From NCBI GenBank assembly GCA_910588855.1, contig CAJUSR010000004.1, positions 62,001-126,000 on the forward strand: DNA of 64,000 bases. Direction: 5' to 3'. The DNA is from an uncultured Kineothrix sp. Its GTDB lineage: Bacteria > Bacillota > Clostridia > Lachnospirales > Lachnospiraceae. Positions 1-7,655 of the stretch are shown one piece after another (position 1 is the stretch's first letter; every line of letters starts with the position of its first letter). Under the pieces are notes generated by a model. That model was not told where the DNA came from, searched no databases, and worked only from the letters and a program-made list of their open reading frames with translations. A program made the translations under genes and the position numbers.

Positions 1-1164
1 AGAATATATGCAACCATTGATTTAGATGCAATCCGCTCCAATATGGATAGCATGCAGGCGAAGCTGTCGGAAGGAACGAAGGTAATCGGCGTGATTAAAA
101 TGGACGGGTACGGGCATGGCGCAGTACCGATAGCAAAGGAGCTGGAGCCGCTTTGGTATATGTATGGGTTTGCTACCGCTACGGCGGAAGAGGCTATGAT
201 TTTAAGGGATGCAGGGATTGCCAAGCCTATTTTGGTTTTGGGGTATGCGTTTCCGTGGAGTTATGAGGAAATGATAGGACATGATGTCAGGGCTGCCGTA
301 TTCCGGGAGGATATGTTAGGGCAGTTGGCGGATGCCTCGGCAAAAGCAGGGAAAAAGGCGAAGGTGCATATCAAAGTGGATACAGGGATGTCGAGGATTG
401 GCATCCGTCCGGACGAAGCCGGACTGGAATTTGTAAAAAAGGCACTGGAAAACCCCGCAATAGAAGTAGAAGGGATTTTTACCCATTTTGCGAAAGCGGA
501 TGAGGCGGATAAAGCTCCGGCGAGGAATCAGCTTGCCCTGTTCCGTGAATTTATTGGAAACATAGAGGCGGAAACCGGATATGTCATTCCCCTTTGCCAT
601 TGCTCTAACAGTGCGGGGATGATAGGACTTCGGGAGGCTGATATGGATGCCGTCCGTGCAGGCATCGCCATGTACGGTCTGTGGCCTTCGCCGGAGGTGG
701 CAAAAGATGCTGTGGAATTGGAGCCTGCTATGGAATTGAAAAGCAGGATTGTATATATCAAAAATGTGGAGGCCGGAACGGAAATCAGCTATGGCGGTAC
801 TTATACCGCCGGAGAAAAAAGGCGGATAGCCACGATTGCGGCAGGTTATGGAGACGGATACCCGAGAGGGTTGTCAAACAAAGGTTATGTCTTGATTCAC
901 GGAAAAAAAGCCCCTGTAACGGGGAGGATATGTATGGATCAGTTTATGATAGATGTTACGGACATTCCGGATGCAGCGGAAGGGGATATCGTGACTTTAA
1001 TAGGAAGAGAAGGGGAAGAACGGATTACAATAGAGGAGTTGGGGGAACTATCAGGCCGGTTCCATTATGAACTTGCCTGCTGCATCGGGAAAAGGGTACC
1101 CCGGGTTTATTTGAAATCAGGGAAAATAAGGGGAACCAAAGATTATTTTCAAGATTTTAAATAA
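1..1164 (+). CDS. alr: Alanine racemase (5' end outside the window)
   Basis: PLP enzyme that interconverts L- and D-alanine to supply D-Ala for peptidoglycan. The frame is already open at base 1 and reads RIYATIDLDAIRSNMD, the usual extreme N-terminus of the family, so only a few residues are missing; the ATG at 43 is internal. The PLP lysine sits in VIKMDGYGHG (codon 97-99), and the C-terminal half has the substrate-site signature ICMDQFMIDV. Total length of about 390 residues fits a full-length enzyme. A MazF-type gene follows 67 bp downstream, echoing the alr-mazEF order of Bacillus. Confidence 0.95.
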   Translation, partial: RIYATIDLDAIRSNMDSMQAKLSEGTKVIGVIKMDGYGHGAVPIAKELEPLWYMYGFATATAEEAMILRDAGIAKPILVLGYAFPWSYEEMIGHDVRAAVFREDMLGQLADASAKAGKKAKVHIKVDTGMSRIGIRPDEAGLEFVKKALENPAIEVEGIFTHFAKADEADKAPARNQLALFREFIGNIEAETGYVIPLCHCSNSAGMIGLREADMDAVRAGIAMYGLWPSPEVAKDAVELEPAMELKSRIVYIKNVEAGTEISYGGTYTAGEKRRIATIAAGYGDGYPRGLSNKGYVLIHGKKAPVTGRICMDQFMIDVTDIPDAAEGDIVTLIGREGEERITIEELGELSGRFHYELACCIGKRVPRVYLKSGKIRGTKDYFQDFK

Positions 1165-1231
1165 AAATTGAATACCTTCGGATAAACTGGCAATAATCTA
1201 GCCATAAAAGTTTAAATGAAGGGTGAGAAAA

Positions 1232-1588
1232 ATGAAACGTGGAGATATTTATTATGCGGATTTAAGACCGGTCATCGGCTCGGAGCAGGGCGGCGTACGC
1301 CCGGTACTGATTATTCAAAATGATGTGGGGAACAAGCATAGCCCAACCGTAATCTGTGCGGCTATTACATCAAAACTGAATAAGGCAAAGCTGCCTACCC
1401 ATATAGAACTGAATGCGGACGAATATGATATGGTAAAGGATTCGGTGATTTTGCTGGAACAGTTAAGGACGATTGATAAAAAGAGGCTTAAGGATAAGGT
1501 ATGCCATTTGGATAGCGAGATTATGGACAGAGTGAACGAAGGCCTGCTTATTAGTCTGGAACTGGGAGTGTTTTGCCATAATACATAA
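1232..1588 (+). CDS. mazF: MazF/PemK-type mRNA interferase
   Basis: 118 residues, full length for a MazF/NdoA-type sequence-specific endoribonuclease. The family core is present: MKRGDIYYADL start, GGVRPVLIIQND with the catalytic-site arginine, and the AAITSK threonine motif. I chose ATG 1232, which has AAGGGTGAG just upstream, over the GTG at 1223. The gap from alr is only 67 bp and holds no mazE, although in Bacillus subtilis the antitoxin gene lies exactly there. Either the antitoxin is encoded elsewhere or the protein acts alone. The family is clear; its role in the cell is inferred. Confidence 0.88.
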   Translation: MKRGDIYYADLRPVIGSEQGGVRPVLIIQNDVGNKHSPTVICAAITSKLNKAKLPTHIELNADEYDMVKDSVILLEQLRTIDKKRLKDKVCHLDSEIMDRVNEGLLISLELGVFCHNT

Positions 1589-1617
1589 GATGCCGTTTGG
1601 ACGAATCCACAGTTTGC

Positions 1618-1646
1618 TTGACGAAAGAGAAGTAAGATGGTATAGT
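1618..1646 (+). promoter_or_regulatory. Sigma-A-type promoter for the CorC-like gene
   Basis: TTGACG (1618-1623), a 17-bp spacer and TATAGT (641-646 in the 1600s), about 54 bp before the start of the downstream membrane protein. Good match to the vegetative consensus; activity is inferred. Confidence 0.6.
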
Positions 1647-1699
1647 TTACTGTGATTATTTAGGTCTATATTTATTTTGGATTAAAAGGAGATGGGATT

Positions 1700-3100
1700 A
1701 TGGACGATGGCGGGCCTACTGCCAGTATAATTTTATTTATAGCTCTTATTCTGACCGATATGTTTTTTTATGGGTTCGGCTCGGCAATAAACAGCTTGAA
1801 TATCAAAGATATTGAAAAAAGGGCCAAAGAAGAAAATGATAAGAAATCCGGCCGGCTGGCAGCAATTATTGAAAACCCTTCCAAATATGTAAACATGGTG
1901 CAACTGATTGTAACATTAATCCATATTGTTATGGGCAGTTTCTATCTGGGGATTTGGTTAAAGGGGATGCGCCGGCTGGTGGCGGCTTATGTGGAATCAG
2001 GTTCCTCATGGGTGGCAGCTATGGGGGCGGAAGTGACCGGTGTGGCCACTCTTGTGCTTACCGTGGCGATACTTACTTACATATTATTGACCTTCGGTGT
2101 ATTATTGCCGAAGAAAATGGCAGCGCGGTATCCGGAAAAATGGGCTTATTTTTGCATTAACCCGGTTTATTATGTAATGCGTCTGCTGGCGCCTTTTACA
2201 GGGCTTGTTACGGTGAGTGTAAACGGCATTCTGCGCCTGTTCGGGATGCGGATAGACGATGACATGGCGGATGTGACAGAGGAAGAAATTATATCAATGG
2301 TGAACGAGGGGCATGAGCAAGGGGTATTGCTTGCTACCGAGGCAGAAATGATTACGAACATTTTTGAATTTGGGGATAAGGAAGCCCATGATATTATGAC
2401 CCATAGAAACCATGTGGTAGCCGTAGGGGGGAATATGCCTTTAAAAGAGGCGGTAGCCTTTATGCTGGATGCCAATAACAGCCGGTTTCCCGTATATGAG
2501 GAAAATATTGACCATATTATAGGGATTCTTCACCTGCGGGATGCGATGCGTGTCCATGCTTTGAAAGAAGACGTAAATTTGCCGGTAAAAGAGATTGAGG
2601 GGCTTTTACGGGAAGCCGTATTCATCCCGGAAACAAAAAATATTGATGCGCTGTTCCAGATGATGCAGTCTACTAAGACCCAAATGGTGATTGTTGTGGA
2701 CGAATATGGACAAACTTCCGGATTGTTGGCGATGGAAGATATTCTGGAAGAAATCGTGGGGAATATTCTGGATGAATACGACGAGGATGAGGAACATATT
2801 GAAGCTACCGCAAATGCGGACGAGTATATTATAGAGGGGAAAACACCTTTGGAAGAGTTGGAGGAGCGTTTTTCCATCTCCTTTGACGAAGAGGAATTTG
2901 AAACATTGAACGGTTTTTTGATTTCCAAACTGGACAAAATCCCGGAAAAAAACGAGGATTTCGATATTGACGTGGAAGGCTACAATTTCAGGATTTTGTC
3001 GGTGGAAAATAAAATGATACAAAGCGTTTTAGTGACTAAAATCAAACAGCAGGAGCCGGAGGAAGACGGCGGGGAAGAAAACGGAAGCAAGGAGGACTAA
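1700..3100 (+). CDS. CNNM/CorC (HlyC)-family membrane protein with CBS domains
   Basis: 466 residues. An N-terminal DUF21/CNNM transmembrane domain (hydrophobic segments near residues 5-25, 65-90, 110-135 and 150-175) is followed by a cytoplasmic CBS pair (about 210-335) and a C-terminal CorC_HlyC domain (about 370-450). The family is tied to Mg2+/Co2+ homeostasis and efflux; the old name hemolysin C is misleading. The tail is strongly acidic. It starts at an ATG after AAAAGGAGATGG, has its own promoter, and ends 3 bp before yebC, so the two are probably co-transcribed. The ion specificity cannot be told from sequence. Confidence 0.88.
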   Translation: MDDGGPTASIILFIALILTDMFFYGFGSAINSLNIKDIEKRAKEENDKKSGRLAAIIENPSKYVNMVQLIVTLIHIVMGSFYLGIWLKGMRRLVAAYVESGSSWVAAMGAEVTGVATLVLTVAILTYILLTFGVLLPKKMAARYPEKWAYFCINPVYYVMRLLAPFTGLVTVSVNGILRLFGMRIDDDMADVTEEEIISMVNEGHEQGVLLATEAEMITNIFEFGDKEAHDIMTHRNHVVAVGGNMPLKEAVAFMLDANNSRFPVYEENIDHIIGILHLRDAMRVHALKEDVNLPVKEIEGLLREAVFIPETKNIDALFQMMQSTKTQMVIVVDEYGQTSGLLAMEDILEEIVGNILDEYDEDEEHIEATANADEYIIEGKTPLEELEERFSISFDEEEFETLNGFLISKLDKIPEKNEDFDIDVEGYNFRILSVENKMIQSVLVTKIKQQEPEEDGGEENGSKED

Positions 3101-3103
3101 AAG

Positions 3104-3832
3104 ATGTCAGGACATTCAAAATTTGCAAATATTAAACATAAAAAAGAGAAGAACGATGCGGCAAAGGGGAAAATTTTCACGATTATCGGAAGGGAAATTG
3201 CCGTTGCAGTAAAAGAAGGGGGACCGGATCCGGCCAACAATTTCAAGCTTGCCCAAGTGATTGCCAAAGCGAAAGCGAACAATATGCCAAACGATACGAT
3301 TGAAAGGGGAATCAAAAAGGCAGCGGGCGACGTAGGCAATGTCAATTATAAATATGTGACTTACGAAGGCTATGGGCCGTGCGGCATTGCAATTATAGTA
3401 GATGCTTTAACCGATAACCAGAACCGTACGGCGGCAAATATCAGGAATGCATTTACCAAAGGGCAGGGAAGCATCGGTACACCGGGCTGCGTCTCCTTCA
3501 TGTTTGATAAGAAAGGGCAGATTATCATTGCCAAAGAAGACTGTTCTATGGAAGCGGACGATTTGATGATGATGGCGCTGGATGCCGGAGCGGAAGACTT
3601 TGCGGAAGAAGAAGACAGTTTTGAAATATTGACAGACCCGGATAATTTTGACGGGGTAAACAAAGCATTGGAAGAAGCCGGAATTGCTATGGCTTCTGCG
3701 GAAGTGACGATGATTCCCCAGAATTATGTGGAATTGACGGATGAAACGGCAGTGAAAAATTTGCAGAAGACGTTGGATCTTTTGGATGACGACGACGATG
3801 TACAGGCCGTTTACCACAATTGGGACGAATAG
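3104..3832 (+). CDS. yebC: YebC/PmpR-family translation or transcription factor
   Basis: 242 residues, normal length, with the family start MSGHSKFANIKHKKEK and the motif GYGPCGIAIIVDALTDN in the middle. YebC proteins were described as transcriptional regulators (PmpR) and more recently as ribosome-associated factors that relieve stalling at proline-rich stretches; which role applies here is not visible. It starts 3 bp after the CorC-like gene in an apparent operon and is followed 52 bp later by metY. Confidence 0.93.
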   Translation: MSGHSKFANIKHKKEKNDAAKGKIFTIIGREIAVAVKEGGPDPANNFKLAQVIAKAKANNMPNDTIERGIKKAAGDVGNVNYKYVTYEGYGPCGIAIIVDALTDNQNRTAANIRNAFTKGQGSIGTPGCVSFMFDKKGQIIIAKEDCSMEADDLMMMALDAGAEDFAEEEDSFEILTDPDNFDGVNKALEEAGIAMASAEVTMIPQNYVELTDETAVKNLQKTLDLLDDDDDVQAVYHNWDE

Positions 3833-3884
3833 GAAATACAGAGGATACCTGTTTTGCAAATGGAAAATATAGGGAGGGTATGGA

Positions 3885-5165
3885 ATGAGCAAAGAGTATG
3901 GGAAGGGAACCAAATGCATTCAATCGGGCTGGAAGCCAAAGAACGGGGAGCCAAGGGTGCTGCCTATTTACCAGAGTACCACATTTAAATATGAGACTTC
4001 GGAGCAGATGGGAAGACTGTTTGATTTGGAGGAAAGCGGATTTTTCTATACCCGGCTGCAAAACCCTACCAATGAGTTTGTGGCGCAGAAGATATGCGAA
4101 CTGGAAGGTGGTGTGGCAGCAATGCTGACATCTTCCGGGCAGGCGGCCAATTACTATGCAGTATTCAACATTTGTGAAGCAGGGTCACATGTGGTAATGT
4201 CTTCCACCGTTTATGGAGGAACATTTAACCTACTAACGGTGACGATGAAAAAAATGGGCATTGACTGTACGGTAGTAGACCCCGATGCGCCGGAGGAGGA
4301 GCTGGGCAAGGCGTTCCGGGAAAATACGAGATGCGTGCTGGCGGAGACGATTGCCAATCCGGCTTTGGTAGTTTTAGATATTGAGAAATTTGCAAAAGTT
4401 GCCCATGCCCATCAGGTTCCTTTGATTGTGGATAATACCTTTGCAACGCCCATCAACTGCAGGCCCTTTGAATGGGGGGCGGATATCGTGACGCATTCCA
4501 CGACAAAATATATGGACGGGCATGGGATGTGCGTAGGCGGCGCCATTGTGGATTCCGGTAATTTCGATTGGGGAAAATACCCGGATAAGTATCCGGGGCT
4601 TTGCGCGCCGGACGATTCTTATCATGGGATTACATATACGGAAAAATTCGGAAAACTGGCTTATATCACAAAAGCCACTTCCCAGTTGATGCGGGATTTG
4701 GGTTCCATCCAGTCGCCGCAGAACGCCTTTTTGCTGAATGTAGGGTTGGAGACGCTGCATTTGCGGGTACCCAGGCATTGTGAGAACGCTTTGCAGGTGG
4801 CTTCCTATTTGGAAAAACAGGAAAAAGTGGCATGGGTGAATTATCCGGGGCTGAAAGGGAACAAATACTATGAAAGGGCAAAAAAATATATGCCGGAAGG
4901 AACTTGCGGAGTCATTTCCTTCGGATTGAAAGGCGGTCGGGACGCTGCGGCTAAAATGATGGACAAACTGCAGTTAGCGGCTATCGTAACCCATGTGGCG
5001 GATGCCCGTACTTGTGTGCTGCATCCGGCCAGCCATACCCATAGGCAGATGACCGATGAACAGTTGATGGAAGCAGGGGTTGCCCCCGATTTAATCCGCC
5101 TTTCTGTGGGGATTGAAAACGTGGAAGATATTATTGCTGATTTGGAACAGGCGTTAGAGTCATAA
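3885..5165 (+). CDS. metY: O-acetylhomoserine sulfhydrylase
   Basis: 426 residues of the Cys/Met-metabolism PLP family. The length and the sequence FEWGADIVTHSTTKYMDGHG, holding the PLP lysine (about K208), fit O-acetylhomoserine (thiol)-lyase, which makes homocysteine (or methionine with methanethiol) from O-acetylhomoserine. Start chosen at the ATG seven bases after GGGAGG. The leader is short and no SAM riboswitch or T-box is visible in the 52 bp from yebC. A methionine gamma-lyase activity cannot be excluded by eye, since the families are related. Confidence 0.87.
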   Translation: MSKEYGKGTKCIQSGWKPKNGEPRVLPIYQSTTFKYETSEQMGRLFDLEESGFFYTRLQNPTNEFVAQKICELEGGVAAMLTSSGQAANYYAVFNICEAGSHVVMSSTVYGGTFNLLTVTMKKMGIDCTVVDPDAPEEELGKAFRENTRCVLAETIANPALVVLDIEKFAKVAHAHQVPLIVDNTFATPINCRPFEWGADIVTHSTTKYMDGHGMCVGGAIVDSGNFDWGKYPDKYPGLCAPDDSYHGITYTEKFGKLAYITKATSQLMRDLGSIQSPQNAFLLNVGLETLHLRVPRHCENALQVASYLEKQEKVAWVNYPGLKGNKYYERAKKYMPEGTCGVISFGLKGGRDAAAKMMDKLQLAAIVTHVADARTCVLHPASHTHRQMTDEQLMEAGVAPDLIRLSVGIENVEDIIADLEQALES

Positions 5166-5231
5166 CGCTATGAAGCAAATCGGGCAGAAGAACGATTTGT
5201 TATACCGCCGGAAAGCGGCATGGGGGTTTGC

Positions 5232-6788
5232 ATGAAAATGAAAAAAACATGGCTGAGTTATTTGCTGTGGTTGGTTTATGCGCTTGCGGCGGTTATCCTG
5301 TCTGCATCATACCTATCTACAGCAGGAACCGGCTTATGGGGGGCAAATAAATATGCGGTGCCTATTTGTGGCTGTTTAGGGATTGCCGCTGCAATGGCCA
5401 TATGGTTTGCCGGGCGCAGGGCAGCCGGAAAATTGGAAGGGCGTTTTTGTCAGGACGAATATTCCAGAAAAACGGTAGAATATGCGTTGACTGCCGGTAT
5501 TTTGGCAGCATTCGTTTTTTACCGGGTATATTGGATGGGCTTTTTGGATGTACCGGCAAAAAGCATTTATTATGATATGGCATTGGTTAAAGATTCCGGA
5601 GGAGTGCCAGAGCTGGCACATGGAGCCGCTTATTTATATACATCGGTACTATCGACGGTTTTTTCTTTTTTCGGGAATAAGGCGTCGGCAGGGTTAGGGC
5701 TGCAGATTTTATTGCAGACCTTATCGGTTTTTCTGCTCTATTATGCGGTAAAGCTGCTGTCGGGAAGGGCAGAAGCCCTTTGCACGTTGGCAGTTTTGGC
5801 ATTCTTGCCGGTTTATATGGAACAGATTTATTATTTGACCCCGGAAACGTTCTACTTTTTTCTTTTTACGGTATCGCTTGTGGCGGTAGGGTTATGCAAA
5901 AGGGAGAATGAAAAAGGGAAACGGGGAAAGCCCGTTCATGCTGTTTTTTTCTCAATTGGGATATTAATTGGGATAATGGGGTATTTGGATGCGGTCGGTT
6001 TTGTGCTTCTTTTGTTTGTGGGCGGCATATGTGCGGAAGAAGCAGCAACTGGGGAAAGAGGCCGGAAGGGAAGAAATAGAAGAAGAGAAAAATATAAATC
6101 CGCCGGAAACAAGTTTTTGTTTTGCCTGTTCGGAATGCTGGCGGCATTTTTTACCTGCCTGCTGTGGGATGGAATGGCTTCGGGCAGTGCTTTGGCGGAT
6201 ATTTGGAATACGTGGCTGGGGGTATATGTGACAACCGGCATATTCCATTTCACATTTGGTCTTGGCAGCGATGTGGTGTCAGGTATTGTGCTGTGCTTTT
6301 GCGCTTTGCTGGGTTTGGTTGGATTCTGGTTTCATAAGATTCAGAAGCAGGACATATGGGTATTGTACCTTGTGGCAATGACATTCTGGAATATGGTGTC
6401 CGGAGAGGTTTCCTGTATACCTTCTTTCCTTATCTTCGGCTGTGCTGTGCTGGCAGGTATTGGAATAGCATCTATGAAAAGAAACTGGGAAGGTGACGAA
6501 GCTGTAAGGGCATTGGTTCCTGAACTGGTATTGGAGGACATGGATGAGGCCGCAGAAGAAGAGGCGGTGGAACCGGAAAAGATAACGGAAACAGAGAAGA
6601 TAACAGAAACAGGAAAGATAACAGAAACGGACAAGCCGGAAATCGGACGGAAAGTGAAGCTGATTGAGAATCCGCTTCCGCTCCCCAAAAAACACGAGAG
6701 ACGGGAAATGGACTTTGACCGGATTGTGGAATGGGAGAAGATGAAGTTCGATACTGCGGTAGACGAAACCGATGATTTTGATGTTTAA
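5232..6788 (+). CDS. Polytopic membrane protein, PMT/ArnT glycosyltransferase-like
   Basis: 518 residues from ATG 5232 (GGGGG five bases upstream). About ten hydrophobic helices fill the first 420 residues, and a loop with DMALVKDSGG and AAYLYTSVLS resembles the first periplasmic loop of dolichyl-phosphate mannosyltransferase-like enzymes. A charged cytoplasmic tail (about 430-518) is rich in Glu/Lys and contains a KITET repeat. Such proteins move a sugar from a lipid carrier to an envelope acceptor, but the substrate is unknown and the assignment rests on overall architecture only. Confidence 0.55.
   Translation: MKMKKTWLSYLLWLVYALAAVILSASYLSTAGTGLWGANKYAVPICGCLGIAAAMAIWFAGRRAAGKLEGRFCQDEYSRKTVEYALTAGILAAFVFYRVYWMGFLDVPAKSIYYDMALVKDSGGVPELAHGAAYLYTSVLSTVFSFFGNKASAGLGLQILLQTLSVFLLYYAVKLLSGRAEALCTLAVLAFLPVYMEQIYYLTPETFYFFLFTVSLVAVGLCKRENEKGKRGKPVHAVFFSIGILIGIMGYLDAVGFVLLLFVGGICAEEAATGERGRKGRNRRREKYKSAGNKFLFCLFGMLAAFFTCLLWDGMASGSALADIWNTWLGVYVTTGIFHFTFGLGSDVVSGIVLCFCALLGLVGFWFHKIQKQDIWVLYLVAMTFWNMVSGEVSCIPSFLIFGCAVLAGIGIASMKRNWEGDEAVRALVPELVLEDMDEAAEEEAVEPEKITETEKITETGKITETDKPEIGRKVKLIENPLPLPKKHERREMDFDRIVEWEKMKFDTAVDETDDFDV
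6579..6632 (+). repeat. Three 18-bp in-frame tandem repeats (KITET)
   Basis: Three near-identical 18-bp units (6579-6596, 6597-6614, 6615-6632), each reading like AAGATAACAGAAACAGGA, encode repeated KITETx residues in the acidic tail of the membrane protein. Copy number could vary by slippage. Confidence 0.85.
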
Positions 6789-6861
6789 AAAGATTATATA
6801 GTATAAAAATCGCATTACCATGCAAACTAAAAGCGTAACGAAAAATGGCATGGAGGTTGGC

Positions 6862-7593
6862 ATGGGAAATCAAAAATCAAAAAATGCGAAAAATACGGAT
6901 ACCAAAGGAAAAAATGAGGGAAAAAAGACAGAGGATGAAAAGCACCGGGAAGAAAGGATAGAAAAGACCGGACAGGTAACGTTGGATAAAAACGATAAGA
7001 AACATAAAATCCATCTTCTGACTATTATCGGAGAGGTGGAAGGGCATGATAATTTAAACGGTACCTCGAAGACCACCAAATATGAGCATATTCTGCCGGA
7101 ACTGGCAGCAATTGAAGATAGCTGTGAGGTGGACGGTCTGTTGATTCTGTTAAATACGATGGGTGGCGATGTGGAAGCCGGGCTTGCCATTGCAGAGATG
7201 ATTGCTTCTTTGAGTAAACCTACAGTGTCTTTGGTGCTTGGAGGAAGCCATTCCATTGGCGTACCGATAGCGGCAAGTACGGATTATTCTTATATAGTGC
7301 CCACCGGAACGATGGTGATTCATCCGGTTAGGATGAACGGTATGGTTATCGGTGTGCCTCAAACATTTGATTATTTTAAGCAAATTCAAAACCGTATTAC
7401 CGGTTTTGTGTGCAGCCATTGTAAAATCAGTAAGGCGAGGCTGGAAGAGTTGATGATGGAAACCGGAGTTCTTACCAAAGATGTAGGAACAATATTGGTT
7501 GGACAGGAAGCGGTAAACGAAGGGATAATCAATGAGGTAGGCGGGATTAAGGAAGCCATGCAGCATCTACATGAAATGATTGGTGACAACTAG
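6862..7593 (+). CDS. tepA: TepA-like ClpP-family serine protease
   Basis: 243 residues from ATG 6862 (GGAGG five bases upstream). A hydrophilic Lys/Glu-rich N-terminal segment of about 40 residues precedes a ClpP/crotonase-fold domain. The nucleophile region is VLGGSHSIGVPIAAS and the histidine region is GTMVIHPVRMNG, as in TepA of Bacillus. TepA proteins are not ATP-dependent ClpP subunits; they have been linked to protein secretion and sporulation. The neighbour ftsK/spoIIIE fits the conserved tepA-spoIIIE gene order of Firmicutes. Confidence 0.85.
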   Translation: MGNQKSKNAKNTDTKGKNEGKKTEDEKHREERIEKTGQVTLDKNDKKHKIHLLTIIGEVEGHDNLNGTSKTTKYEHILPELAAIEDSCEVDGLLILLNTMGGDVEAGLAIAEMIASLSKPTVSLVLGGSHSIGVPIAASTDYSYIVPTGTMVIHPVRMNGMVIGVPQTFDYFKQIQNRITGFVCSHCKISKARLEELMMETGVLTKDVGTILVGQEAVNEGIINEVGGIKEAMQHLHEMIGDN

Positions 7594-7611
7594 CCTTTGG
7601 AATGCTATACT
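7583..7611 (+). promoter_or_regulatory. Promoter inside the 3' end of tepA, for ftsK
   Basis: GTGACA (7583-7588), 17-bp spacer, TATACT (7606-7611), 45 bp before the ftsK start. The -35 lies in the last codons of tepA. Sequence match only. Confidence 0.5.
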
Positions 7612-7655
7612 ATATAAGTTGAGAAAGCTTGGGTAGAAAGGGAGGATTGGCAGAT

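Noticed and set aside
3833..3884. SAM riboswitch or T-box before metY
   Set aside because: The gap is 52 bp and shows no such fold.
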